Shown here piece by piece: positions 1 through 8,828 of a stretch of 42,914 nucleotides of DNA. Both the position numbers and the translations under genes were made by a program. Below the pieces are notes generated by a model that did not search any database, was not told the origin of the DNA, and saw only the letters and a program-made list of their open reading frames with translations. Position 1 is the first letter of the stretch. Each line of letters begins with the position of its first letter. The stretch comes from an uncultured Bacteroidia bacterium. GTDB taxonomy: Bacteria > Bacteroidota > Bacteroidia > Bacteroidales > UBA932. Location of the stretch: NCBI GenBank assembly GCA_902781705.1, contig CACZKE010000022.1, positions 1-42,914 on the forward strand. Reading direction: 5' to 3'.

Positions 1-152
1 TCTTATATATCTAGCTTGTCCTTGGCACTGTTTCTTAAAAGAAACTGACGCTCGTTTAAAGTGATATGTGTTACATATCTCGGTACTTGCTTGTACTTTC
101 CTTTCAGTCTTTTCAATGATCTTTTTTCCTGCCTGCCTTGCGGCTCTGGCGT

Positions 153-178
153 TTAAAAACCCGCTCGTGTTCCGAACG
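153..178 (-). terminator. Hairpin with T run in the leader
   Basis: On the minus strand CCCGTTC pairs with GAGCGGG (7 bp with one G-U pair, 7-base loop) and is followed by TTTTTAAA. It lies directly downstream of the promoter at 183-217, so it could act as a leader attenuator or stabilising hairpin rather than a gene-end terminator. Confidence 0.5.
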
Positions 179-182
179 GGAT

Positions 183-217
183 TGCAAAGGTACACCTTTT
201 TTCTGAACTGACAAATT
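183..217 (-). promoter_or_regulatory. Bacteroidota-type promoter, leftward
   Basis: On the minus strand TTTG is followed by exactly 19 bases and then TACCTTTG, a perfect match to the Bacteroidota primary-sigma consensus TTTG-N(17-23)-TAnnTTTG. It drives transcription out of the left edge of the window. Confidence 0.75.
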
Positions 218-245
218 TTTTCTGACTTTTTTTGCAAAAATTTTC

Positions 246-272
246 AGATTCTTCGCTCCGCTCAGAATGACA
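246..272. repeat. Dispersed palindromic repeat, copy 1
   Basis: An imperfect palindrome in which AGATTC and GAATGACA arms flank a TTCGCTCCGCTC core. It is the same family as the copies near 2641, 4326, 5697, 10184, 26707 and 29741. Its GAATGACA end faces the stop codon of the GH2 gene, about 10 bases away. Confidence 0.75.
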
Positions 273-281
273 GGAGGGGGC

Positions 282-2159
282 CTATTTTTTCATCGAAGCG
301 ATAACGTCCTGATTGACAGCACGAAGCCTTTCGACGTCCATTTTGACGATTTTCCGGTCATAGGTCATGAGGCCGTTCACTTCGCCTTCCACGTCCGTCG
401 TCTGGGTATAGACGGCGGCGGAGACGCCCTGGGCGATGATGTCCTTGAGTTGCCCGGCATAGACCGTGTACTGTTTCAGGACATCCTCCCCGCTCTTGTA
501 TTCGATGTAGCCCCAGTTCTTGTCGGTCTGCCACAGGTGACCCTCCACGGGCCAGCCGATGCCGCCGTACTCGCCCAGCACGTCGATCTGGAGTCCCTCG
601 GAGGTGAACTTCATCGCCGGGTTGGGATAGTTGTGGCTGTCGAAGATATCGCCTACCGGGTAAGAGTTGCCGCCGGAAGCGGAGTTGATGAGGCGGGTCG
701 GATCGCAGGAACGGGTGAATTCCACCGCCTTCTCCGTATTGAACTGCGACCAGGCTTCATTGAACGGGACCCAGGCCACGATGCAGGGTGCGTTCCTGAG
801 TTGGGCGATGATTTCGCCCCACTCCTTATAATAGGTACCCTTGGCGGTCTCGGTCAGTTCACGGTCGTCCTCGGGAGAGGCCCACTTCCACATTTCCCAG
901 CGGCCGCCGTGCGTACCGCCGATGGACGGCATGTCCTGCCAGACGACGATACCCAGCACGTCGCACCAATAATACCAGCGGGCGGGCTCGATCTTGATGT
1001 GCTTGCGGATCATGTTGTAGCCGAATTCCTTCGTCTTCACGAGATCGAACTTGAGGGCCTCGTCGGTCGGGGCCGTGTACAGGCCGTCCGGCCACCAGCC
1101 CTGGTCCAGCGGACCGTACTGGAAATACGGTTCATTGTTCAGGCCCATCCGCTTGTGACCCTCGCTGTCCACGACCTCGGAACTCTTGCGGAGAGCGGTA
1201 TAGCCACGGACTTCGTCCACGACCTTCTTCCCCTGCTTGAGCCGGATCTCCAGTTCATACAGGAACGGGGATTCGGGTGACCAGAGTTTGGGTTCCGCCA
1301 CCGTCAGGCGGACGGGTTTCCCGGGAGCGACGGCCGCAAAGGCCACGGTCGCCGCACCTTCGGGCTTCTCGGGATTGTACCCGACGCCCCCTTCGCGGAG
1401 CCAGATCTCCACTTCGTCCCCTTCCGCGGCACCATCGGCAAAGACGGTCACGTCCACGGAGGAAGCATCCACGTCCGGGACGGCCAGGTAGGAGGTGACG
1501 GCGGCGCTGCGCACCGGTTCGATCCAGACGCTCTGCCAGATACCCGTAACGGGCGTATACCAGATGCCGTTCGGGTTCGTAACCTGTTTGCCGCACGGCT
1601 GCTCGCCGTTGTTGGTCCCGTCCACGACCCGGAGTTCCAGTTTCTGATCCCCGCGCTTTTTCAGGTACGGGGTGACATCGAATGAAAAGGCGGTGTATCC
1701 ACCGGTATGGTGGCCGACCAGTTGGTCATTGACATACACCTCGGCGGCCCAGTCCACCGCGTCGAAGTTGAGCATCACCCGCTGTTTCCTCCAGGAAGAA
1801 GGAACCTTGAAGGTGGTGTGGTACCACAGCGCCTCCTCGGCGGAAACACGACGGCCCACTCCGGAAAGGGACGATTCGATGCAGAACGGGACCAGGATCT
1901 GTCCGTCCCAGGCAGCCGGCTTTTCCGCATCGACCGCCGTGACGGCATAGTTCCACAGGCCGTTGAGCGAGGCCCATTTCTCCCGCACCATCTGCGGACG
2001 CGGATATTCGGGATGGGCATTCGCCGGGGAGACCTCCTCGGCCCAGGGTGTCTGGATGGGGATCGGAGCCGGGGCCCACAGGGACGGGTCCACGGTCGAT
2101 TTCGACCCGCAGCCCGCCGCAAGGATACATGCCAACGCGGTGATGACAGTCTTTCTCAT
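282..2159 (-). CDS. Glycoside hydrolase family 2 lipoprotein
   Basis: A 625-residue exported glycosidase. The N-terminus is a lipoprotein signal with a LAAGC lipobox (Cys17), so it is probably anchored in an envelope membrane. A jelly-roll sugar-binding domain occupies roughly residues 55-215, an immunoglobulin-like domain about 220-325, and a TIM barrel follows. The likely acid/base is Glu468 in the PFNEAW motif and the likely nucleophile is Glu530 in VLGEYGG, both at the usual GH2 spacing. Substrate specificity (beta-galactoside, glucuronide or mannoside) cannot be read from these motifs. Only 6 bases separate it from the upstream 139-residue gene, so the two are probably co-transcribed from the promoter at 2590-2597. 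Confidence 0.88.
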   Translation of the reverse strand: MRKTVITALACILAAGCGSKSTVDPSLWAPAPIPIQTPWAEEVSPANAHPEYPRPQMVREKWASLNGLWNYAVTAVDAEKPAAWDGQILVPFCIESSLSGVGRRVSAEEALWYHTTFKVPSSWRKQRVMLNFDAVDWAAEVYVNDQLVGHHTGGYTAFSFDVTPYLKKRGDQKLELRVVDGTNNGEQPCGKQVTNPNGIWYTPVTGIWQSVWIEPVRSAAVTSYLAVPDVDASSVDVTVFADGAAEGDEVEIWLREGGVGYNPEKPEGAATVAFAAVAPGKPVRLTVAEPKLWSPESPFLYELEIRLKQGKKVVDEVRGYTALRKSSEVVDSEGHKRMGLNNEPYFQYGPLDQGWWPDGLYTAPTDEALKFDLVKTKEFGYNMIRKHIKIEPARWYYWCDVLGIVVWQDMPSIGGTHGGRWEMWKWASPEDDRELTETAKGTYYKEWGEIIAQLRNAPCIVAWVPFNEAWSQFNTEKAVEFTRSCDPTRLINSASGGNSYPVGDIFDSHNYPNPAMKFTSEGLQIDVLGEYGGIGWPVEGHLWQTDKNWGYIEYKSGEDVLKQYTVYAGQLKDIIAQGVSAAVYTQTTDVEGEVNGLMTYDRKIVKMDVERLRAVNQDVIASMKK

Positions 2160-2165
2160 AGGATA

Positions 2166-2585
2166 TCAGAGTTTGGATTTCACTTCTTCCAGGAAGGCCT
2201 GCGCCGCCTTGGAACGGGGCAGGACCTGTTTGGCGGCCCGGAGCCAGGCATCGGCCTCATCGGCCCCGACACCCTTCAGCGGCCAGGTATTCTCCGCAAG
2301 GACCTCTCCCCCGCGGGAGACGAAGGCCCGAAGGTCGATGGACAGCGCCGTCTGGGACGAGGACCCCGGCGTCTGGACCCGGTCGGTGACCGTCGCCTCC
2401 AGGAACAGGGTCTCGCCCCCCTCCCCGACGGAAAGCCCGGCTCCCTGCAGCATCTGAGTGAAACGCTGGACGAGCACCTCCCGCGCCGCTTCCGGTACGG
2501 TCTCGGGCACTTTCAGGGACAGGGTCTGGGCCGACAGGGCCACGGGCAGCAGCATCGCTGCCAAAAGGAACCATTTCTTCATCAT
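2166..2585 (-). CDS. Small exported protein of unknown function
   Basis: A 139-residue protein starting MMKKWFLL with a signal peptide that ends ALSAQ, typical of Bacteroidota secreted proteins. I chose the ATG at 2585 because the longer frame upstream only reads through a terminator and a repeat, and because a TATTTTTG -10-like box at 2590-2597 lies right in front of it. The mature part looks like a compact alpha/beta domain: the first half has residues consistent with helices (PEAAREVLVQRFTQML), followed by strand-like segments and a charged C-terminus ending VKSKL. I do not recognise a family. It precedes the GH2 gene by 6 bases and may form an operon with it. Confidence 0.7.
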   Translation of the reverse strand: MMKKWFLLAAMLLPVALSAQTLSLKVPETVPEAAREVLVQRFTQMLQGAGLSVGEGGETLFLEATVTDRVQTPGSSSQTALSIDLRAFVSRGGEVLAENTWPLKGVGADEADAWLRAAKQVLPRSKAAQAFLEEVKSKL

Positions 2586-2589
2586 ACTA

Positions 2590-2597
2590 CAAAAATA
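2590..2597 (-). promoter_or_regulatory. TAnnTTTG box before the small exported gene
   Basis: The minus strand reads TATTTTTG, matching the Bacteroidota -7 element. No good TTTG -33 element was found at the right distance. The box directly follows the groEL terminator hairpin and lies only a few bases from the start codon, so the transcript leader would be very short. Confidence 0.45.
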
Positions 2598-2600
2598 AGA

Positions 2601-2625
2601 AAGTTGCGCGGAAAAACCACGCAAC
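2601..2625 (-). terminator. Rho-independent terminator after groEL
   Basis: Inverted repeat AGTTGCGCGG / CCACGCAACT (10 bp with one mismatch, 5-base loop). On the minus strand it is followed by a T-rich run (TTTCTTATTTTTG). It lies downstream of groEL and ends where the next gene's -7 box begins. Confidence 0.7.
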
Positions 2626-2640
2626 TCTCTGATAAAATAG

Positions 2641-2687
2641 ATTTCTCGACAAGCTCGAAATGACAAGGAGACAAGCTCGAAATGACA
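2641..2687. repeat. Dispersed palindromic repeat with doubled tail, copy 2
   Basis: It starts ATTTCTCGAC and then contains ACAAGCTCGAAATGACA twice in tandem (at about 2649 and 2671). The second tail ends exactly at the stop codon of groEL (2688-2690). Confidence 0.75.
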
Positions 2688-4313
<1,626 letters not shown>

Positions 4314-4325
4314 TCAATGATTCTT

Positions 4326-4388
4326 AGATTTCTCGACTTCGCTCGAAATGACAGGTACTGCTGCCGTCTTTCGAAATGACAGGTACTA
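4326..4388. repeat. Dispersed palindromic repeat with doubled tail, copy 3
   Basis: AGATTTCTCGACTTCGCTCG is followed by AAATGACAGGTACT, then a second CGAAATGACAGGTACT that runs into the groES stop codon (4386-4388). The doubled part includes gene-specific bases (GGTACT), not just the repeat itself. Confidence 0.75.
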
Positions 4389-4652
4389 CAGAACGGCCAG
4401 AATGTCGGACTGCTTGACGATGAGGTACTTCTTGTTTTCCACGGTGACCTCGGTACCGGCATATTTTCCGTAGAGGACGGTCTCGCCGACCTTCACCTCC
4501 ATGGGCTCATCTTGGGAGCCCGGGCCCACGGCGACGATGGTGCCCTGCTGCGGTTTCTCTTTTGCGTTGTCCGGGATGTAGAGGCCCCCGGCGGTCATCG
4601 TCTCGGCCTCCTTGGGCTCGATGACGACTCTTGTTCCTAAAGGACGGATCAT
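4386..4652 (-). CDS. groES: Co-chaperonin GroES (Hsp10)
   Basis: An 88-residue co-chaperonin that caps the GroEL ring as a heptamer. The N-terminal [12 protein letters not shown] strand, the mobile-loop region around [21 protein letters not shown] and the [15 protein letters not shown] segment are characteristic. It is the first gene of the groES-groEL pair. Upstream, at 4684-4699, the leader carries a perfect 6-bp hairpin with a GAAA tetraloop. I did not find a clean TAnnTTTG promoter for the operon. Confidence 0.97.
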   Translation of the reverse strand: MIRPLGTRVVIEPKEAETMTAGGLYIPDNAKEKPQQGTIVAVGPGSQDEPMEVKVGETVLYGKYAGTEVTVENKKYLIVKQSDILAVL

Positions 4653-4683
4653 GATTATTGTGTTTTGTATGTTTCTTTGCGTA

Positions 4684-4699
4684 CCCCGGTTTCCCGGGG
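4684..4699 (-). promoter_or_regulatory. GAAA-tetraloop hairpin in the groES leader
   Basis: On the minus strand CCCCGG-GAAA-CCGGGG forms a perfect 6-bp all-GC stem closed by a GNRA tetraloop, about 32 bases before the groES start codon. It may stabilise the leader or regulate translation; no T run follows, so it is not an obvious terminator. Confidence 0.4.
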
Positions 4700-4776
4700 A
4701 CGCCGGAAAATAATCAATCCGTGTGCCAACCGGGAAAGACTGACAAATTGGCAGGAAGATTGTGGCGAATTATTCC

Positions 4777-4784
4777 TATCTTTG
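4777..4784 (+). promoter_or_regulatory. TAnnTTTG box before the DUF3737 gene
   Basis: TATCTTTG matches the Bacteroidota -7 element and lies 23 bases before the ATG at 4808. A -33 TTTG at proper spacing is not evident. Confidence 0.5.
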
Positions 4785-4807
4785 CGACGTCAAAACACTG
4801 AGACACC

Positions 4808-5698
4808 ATGGAGATCATCAAAGACCAATATTTCGAGGGCGAGCGCCCGCTTTATGTCCGCCACGGACTGCGCCTCGAGAACGTGAAGATCGGCCCCGGC
4901 GAATCCTCCCTCAAGGAAGGATCCGACATCGAGGCCGTGAACTGTGAATTCAACGGGAAGTATCCCTTCTGGGAATGCAAGGGATTCACCGTCCGGAACT
5001 GCGTGTTCCGCGAAGGCGCCCGCGCCGCCCTTTGGTACACAAGGGGTTGCAAGATGTATGACACGCTGGTGGAAGCCCCGAAGATGTTCCGCCGCATCAA
5101 GGACGTGTATCTGGAGAATGTCCAACTTCCGAACGCCCTGGAAACCTTCTGGGACTGCGACGAGGTGGAACTCAAGAATGTGGAAGCCGCCCAGGCCAAC
5201 TACATCTTCATGCATACCTCCGACATCCGGATCGACGGATTCAAACTCCAGGGCAACTATTCCTTCCAGTACGCGAAGAACGTGGTCATCCGGAATGCCG
5301 AGATGGACACCAAGGACGCCTTCTGGGAGTCCGAGGACGTGACGGTCTATGATTCCCGTATCACGGGCGAATTCCTGGGCTGGTACTCGAAGAACCTCCG
5401 CCTGGTGAACTGTCGCATCGGCGGCACCCAGCCCCTGTGCTACTGCGAGGGCCTGGTCCTTGAGAACTGCGTCTTCGAGGAGGACGCGGACCTGGCTTTC
5501 GAGTACTCCGACGTGGAAGCCAGCATCATCGGCCCGGTCACGAGCGTGAAGAATCCCCGCTCCGGCCAGATCATGGCCGACAGTTACGGCGAGGTGATCC
5601 TGGACGGGAACATCAAGGCCCCGGGCGACTGCGAGATCCGCACCTGGTCCGACCCGGACCGGAACCTGGCGCAGGGCAACCAGATCGTTGAATATTAG
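4808..5698 (+). CDS. DUF3737 family beta-helix protein
   Basis: A 296-residue protein of the DUF3737 family, with no signal peptide or membrane segment, so probably cytoplasmic. The sequence is a chain of short repeats with the rhythm of a right-handed parallel beta-helix (for example EAVNCEFNGKYPFWECKG, VRNCVFREGARAALWYTRG, LENVQLPNALETFWDCDE). Characteristic family segments are GESSLKEGSDIE, APKMFRRIKD, KDAFWESEDVTVYDSRITGE and FEYSDVEASI. Its biochemical role is unknown to me; the fold suggests carbohydrate or cell-surface-polymer binding but gives no catalytic motif. It is 30 bases upstream of a PLP-dependent C-S lyase gene and probably shares its transcript. Its TAG stop falls at the left edge of a repeat copy. 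Confidence 0.85.
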   Translation: MEIIKDQYFEGERPLYVRHGLRLENVKIGPGESSLKEGSDIEAVNCEFNGKYPFWECKGFTVRNCVFREGARAALWYTRGCKMYDTLVEAPKMFRRIKDVYLENVQLPNALETFWDCDEVELKNVEAAQANYIFMHTSDIRIDGFKLQGNYSFQYAKNVVIRNAEMDTKDAFWESEDVTVYDSRITGEFLGWYSKNLRLVNCRIGGTQPLCYCEGLVLENCVFEEDADLAFEYSDVEASIIGPVTSVKNPRSGQIMADSYGEVILDGNIKAPGDCEIRTWSDPDRNLAQGNQIVEY

Positions 5699-5739
5699 AT
5701 TTCTCGACTTCGCTCGAAATGACAGAAAATGACAGAATA
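5697..5739. repeat. Dispersed palindromic repeat with doubled tail, copy 4
   Basis: AGATTTCTCGACTTCGCTCG is followed by AAATGACAGAA and a second AAATGACAGAA. The second copy contains the ATG start codon of the aminotransferase gene, and the left edge overlaps the TAG stop of the DUF3737 gene. Confidence 0.75.
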
Positions 5740-6916
5740 CAACTTCGATGAAATCATCCCCCGCCTGGGAACGGCGAGCGTGAAATGGGACGAGTTCGAG
5801 CCGGACGCCCTGCCCCTTTGGGTGGCCGACATGGACTTCAAGGCCTCCCCGGCCATCCTGGCAGCCCTGCAGCGCCGGCTGGACCATGGAATCTTCGGCT
5901 ATGAACTGCTGCCGCAGTCTTACTTCGACGCCATCGCCAACTGGTTTGACAGAAGGCACGGCTGGAAGGGCATCACCCGGGAGCACGTCATCCCGACGAC
6001 CGGCGTCATCCCGGCCTATTCCGCCTGTATCAAGGCCATGGCCCGCGTCGGCGACAATGTGATCGTCCAGACGCCGGTGTACAACGCCTTCTTCCCCGCC
6101 ATCCGGAACAACGGTTGCCGAGAACTTTGCAACACGCTGGTTTACAAGGACAATACTTATACGATCGACTGGGAGGACCTGGAAAAGAAGGCCGCCGATC
6201 CCAAGACCACGGTCATGCTGGTGTGCAACCCGCACAACCCGGCCGGCCGCGTGTGGACCCGGGAAGAGTTGGAGCGCATCGGCCGGATCTGCCTGAAGCA
6301 TGGGGTGTTCGTCATTTCCGACGAAATCCACTGCGAACTCACCTATCCCGACCACGACTATACGCCGTGGGCCACCCTCCCGGAGGAACTGGTCCGGAAC
6401 TCCGCCACCTGCTTCTCCCCCACCAAGTCCTTCAACATCGCCGGCATCCAGATCGCCAACATCTTCGCCGCGGATCCGGACGTGTGCCGCCGCATCGACC
6501 GGGCCATCAACGACAACGAGTGCTGCGACGTGAACGTGTTCGGCGCCACGGCCCTGGAAGCCGCCTACAATGAGTCGGAGCAGTGGCTGGACGCGCTGCG
6601 TGCCTACCTATGGGAGAATGCGAAGACGGTCTATGCCTTCCTGTCCGAAGAACTTCCCCAGGTGACGGCCCTTCCGCTGGAAGGCACCTACCTGATGTGG
6701 CTGGACTGCCGCGCCGCCCGCCACGAAGGCGAGCCCTTCGAGGGCTTCTCCGAGCGCTTCGCAGACCACCTGCGCCACCGCGCCAAACTCGTCCTTTCCA
6801 CCGGCACCATCTACGGGGCCGATGCCGAAGGTTTCGAGCGCCTGAACATCGCCTGCCCCCGCGCCACCCTCCTGGAGGGCCTCCGGCGACTCAAGGAAGG
6901 TTTCCTGAACTACTAG
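5729..6916 (+). CDS. patB: MalY/PatB-type PLP-dependent C-S lyase
   Basis: A 395-residue fold-type I PLP enzyme of the MalY/PatB group, which cleaves C-S bonds of cystathionine and related cysteine conjugates to a thiol, pyruvate and ammonia. The N-terminal NFDEIIPRLGTASVKWDE and ALPLWVADMDFK segments are typical of this group. CNPHNPAGRVW carries the PLP-contacting Asn, SDEIHCEL the PLP-pyridine Asp, and SPTKSFNIAG the Schiff-base lysine. The C-terminus includes a substrate Arg region (LNIACPRATL). The start ATG lies inside the duplicated tail of a repeat copy. A strong bidirectional terminator follows at 6956-6990. Activity as an aminotransferase cannot be excluded from sequence alone. Confidence 0.88.
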   Translation: MTEYNFDEIIPRLGTASVKWDEFEPDALPLWVADMDFKASPAILAALQRRLDHGIFGYELLPQSYFDAIANWFDRRHGWKGITREHVIPTTGVIPAYSACIKAMARVGDNVIVQTPVYNAFFPAIRNNGCRELCNTLVYKDNTYTIDWEDLEKKAADPKTTVMLVCNPHNPAGRVWTREELERIGRICLKHGVFVISDEIHCELTYPDHDYTPWATLPEELVRNSATCFSPTKSFNIAGIQIANIFAADPDVCRRIDRAINDNECCDVNVFGATALEAAYNESEQWLDALRAYLWENAKTVYAFLSEELPQVTALPLEGTYLMWLDCRAARHEGEPFEGFSERFADHLRHRAKLVLSTGTIYGADAEGFERLNIACPRATLLEGLRRLKEGFLNY

Positions 6917-6955
6917 CCGTCGACCATAAATCACTGCAAATCAAGCGAATACATA

Positions 6956-6990
6956 AAACTCCCTGGTACATCTGCACCAGGGAGTTTCTT
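6956..6990. terminator. Bidirectional terminator
   Basis: Perfect 12-bp inverted repeat AAACTCCCTGGT / ACCAGGGAGTTT with an 8-base loop, followed by CTTTTAATT on the plus strand and by TTTTATG on the minus strand. It separates the convergent patB and outer-membrane-protein genes. Confidence 0.85.
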
Positions 6991-7027
6991 TTAATTCGCT
7001 TATAATCAATCGCTTAAGAGAGACGCT

Positions 7028-8467
7028 TTAGAACTGGTAGTTCATACCGATGCCGATCCAGGGATCCGCATTCATCGGCGTGTAGAAGCAATGCGCGTAC
7101 TCGGCGGAGACGATGAAATTCTGGTTCATCGCGATCTTGAGGCCGATACCGCCGCTGTACACGAAGTCCTTCACCCGGGCGGCGTCGTAGATCTTGCCGT
7201 CATAGCCGGCGCCGTGGACCTTGTTGAAGCGCTCGAGCGTCGCGGCATTCTTGGGATCGCCCTCCAGGTACTTGCGGTAGGCGGCGAAATCGAAGTCCTT
7301 CAGTCCTTCGTCATTGATGACGCCCTTCAGGAAATCCGAACGGTAGGGCTTGGTGATGAAGCCGGCGTCGAAGAACGGATTCAGGGCGATGTAGAAGTAC
7401 TGGTTGAACAACTTGAAGTTCACCAACTTCACACGCAGTTCCGTGTTCGCCCAGGCGAAGCCCTCGGTCAGGATCCGGTTCTCGCGCAGGCCGCGGATGG
7501 TGCCGCTGGAGCCGAAACCCTCGGAAATCATGTTGCGCTGGACCAGCAGCGGGATGTTCTGGATCATATAGAACGGGGTCTCACCGGCAATGGTCTGCTG
7601 CCAGGCCAGGCGGTAAGCGAACACCGGGTCGCCGGCCGGAAGGTGGATGGGAATGTCGATGTAGTGACGGAAGTAGGCGCAGGCCTTCAGGTAACGCTGG
7701 TTCAGGACGTTGCCGTTCAGGTAGGCCTCCGCCCAGATGCCGCGGTTCGGGGCCGCCTCGATGTCACGGGTGTCGAACACCAGGCCGGCGTTCAGTTCCA
7801 GGGCCATTCCGCCGTTCTTCTCGGCCTCCGTGATGGCGCCCAGTTCGATGTACTTCTTGTAGAGCGTCAGGTCGGTTCTGTATTGCTCCTTATTATTTCC
7901 GGTCCCCTTGACACCCTTGTCACTCATGTCTCCGAGTCTCCAGCGCCAGAAGTTGACGCCCGCGGCCCAGTTCAGGTTGTCGGTGATGCGGCCCTGGAAA
8001 TTGGCTAAGATGCGGAGCATTTCACGGCTCATGCCGTAATAGTTCAAGTGGTTGCCCGCGCCGGTGTTGCGGTTGGACCACAGGTCGTAATCCTGCACGG
8101 CGGCCGGACCGTTGAAGCCCCAGAAACTGTACAGGGGGTCGTTCATATAGGTCACGGACGCATTGACACGCATATTGGGGATCAGGTACTTGGAGTCATA
8201 GGCCAGGTACAGGCGCATCCGGTGGCTGTGCGTGAAGTAGGAGGCTTCCCAACTGATCTTATGGAGCGGGTCCGGATAGGTGGAGCCGTCACCGTAGTAA
8301 TAGACGTCGCCGAAAGCGCCGGCCTGGAAGCCGTTGTCCGTGGACCAGGTGGCGGTAGGCAGGAGGCCGAAACTCCAGCCGGTCTTCATTTCCTTTTCCT
8401 CCTGCGCGGAGAGAACGAGCGTGCCCGCAGCAAGCAGGGCAAGGGTGGTCAGGATCAATTTTTTCAT
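7028..8467 (-). CDS. Omp85-like outer-membrane beta-barrel protein
   Basis: A 479-residue outer-membrane protein. I chose the ATG at 8467 because it begins a clear signal peptide (MKKLILTTLALLAAGT, cleavage near LSAQ) and lies behind a good promoter. The mature protein is made of alternating aromatic/hydrophobic strands and ends in Phe, as outer-membrane barrels do. GSSGTIRGLRENR resembles the loop-6 (V/I)RG(F/Y) motif of the Omp85/D15 superfamily, and LVFDTRDIEAAPNRG is also typical of D15-type barrels. No POTRA domains precede the barrel, so it resembles the single-domain surface-antigen type, whose function is not established. It is transcribed alone. Confidence 0.75.
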   Translation of the reverse strand: MKKLILTTLALLAAGTLVLSAQEEKEMKTGWSFGLLPTATWSTDNGFQAGAFGDVYYYGDGSTYPDPLHKISWEASYFTHSHRMRLYLAYDSKYLIPNMRVNASVTYMNDPLYSFWGFNGPAAVQDYDLWSNRNTGAGNHLNYYGMSREMLRILANFQGRITDNLNWAAGVNFWRWRLGDMSDKGVKGTGNNKEQYRTDLTLYKKYIELGAITEAEKNGGMALELNAGLVFDTRDIEAAPNRGIWAEAYLNGNVLNQRYLKACAYFRHYIDIPIHLPAGDPVFAYRLAWQQTIAGETPFYMIQNIPLLVQRNMISEGFGSSGTIRGLRENRILTEGFAWANTELRVKLVNFKLFNQYFYIALNPFFDAGFITKPYRSDFLKGVINDEGLKDFDFAAYRKYLEGDPKNAATLERFNKVHGAGYDGKIYDAARVKDFVYSGGIGLKIAMNQNFIVSAEYAHCFYTPMNADPWIGIGMNYQF

Positions 8468-8497
8468 ATATGTTATCGTTTTGGTCGATTCAAAAGA

Positions 8498-8530
8498 CAA
8501 ATATAACAATTCTTTCACTTTTTCAACAAA
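8498..8530 (-). promoter_or_regulatory. Promoter of the Omp85-like gene
   Basis: On the minus strand TTTG (8527-8530), 21 bases, then TATATTTG (8498-8505): a full match to the Bacteroidota consensus, about 31 bases before the start codon at 8467. Confidence 0.75.
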
Positions 8531-8532
8531 AT

Positions 8533-8552
8533 CGGAAGCACTAGGACTTCCG
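8533..8552 (-). terminator. Possible terminator at the end of the 8541-19582 block
   Basis: Minus strand CGGAAG-TCCTAGTG-CTTCCG followed by ATTTTGTTG. The loop contains the stop codon of the small membrane-protein gene. The stem is short and the following T run weak, so termination here is uncertain; it overlaps the promoter of the next gene. Confidence 0.35.
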
Positions 8553-8828
8553 GTTGTCCACCCACACCCAGAGCCGGTACATCAGCCAGCCCCAGGCCAG
8601 GAAAAGGACGATATGGACCCAGACCGGGACCTTCGTGTGGTAGACATCGTCCCGGACGACCTTGTCGAAGCCCGGGATATCGGCATAATAGTAGGCCCCG
8701 GCGCCGAAATCGTAGTCCGGAGAGAGGCCCAGCCGGTTCGCCATGATATAGACGGCGCAGCCCAAAATGGCCACGACCGCGAGGGCCGTGACCACTTTGA
8801 ACAGCGTATTCCGCCGACGGTTTGCCAT
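8541..8828 (-). CDS. Small two-helix membrane protein
   Basis: A 95-residue protein with two predicted membrane helices, about residues 9-29 (LFKVVTALAVVAILGCAVYI) and 67-90 (VPVWVHIVLFLAWGWLMY), joined by a loop rich in Asp and Tyr (DYDFGAGAYYYADIPGFDK). The start ATG overlaps the TAA stop of the YeiH-type transporter by one base, so the two are translationally coupled and the small protein may be an accessory subunit of the transporter. I do not recognise a named family. Confidence 0.75.
   Translation of the reverse strand: MANRRRNTLFKVVTALAVVAILGCAVYIMANRLGLSPDYDFGAGAYYYADIPGFDKVVRDDVYHTKVPVWVHIVLFLAWGWLMYRLWVWVDNRKS

Larger units (their letters stand above)
1..281 (-). other. Leftward leader region, possible rRNA operon leader
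   Basis: No coding frame is supported here. Read on the minus strand, the stretch starts with a strong Bacteroidota-type promoter (183-217), then a GC-rich hairpin with a T run (about 157-178), then about 150 bases of AT-rich leader that includes a GATCATTGAAAAG stretch and a CAAGCAAGTACC stretch, and leaves the window. This arrangement resembles the leader upstream of 16S rRNA in Bacteroidales, but the rRNA itself would lie outside the window, so the identity is inference. A repeat copy occupies 246-272, just beyond the end of the GH2 gene. Confidence 0.4.

Noticed and set aside
4653-4807. CIRCE heat-shock operator before groES
   Set aside because: The TTAGCACTC-N9-GAGTGCTAA inverted repeat is absent.
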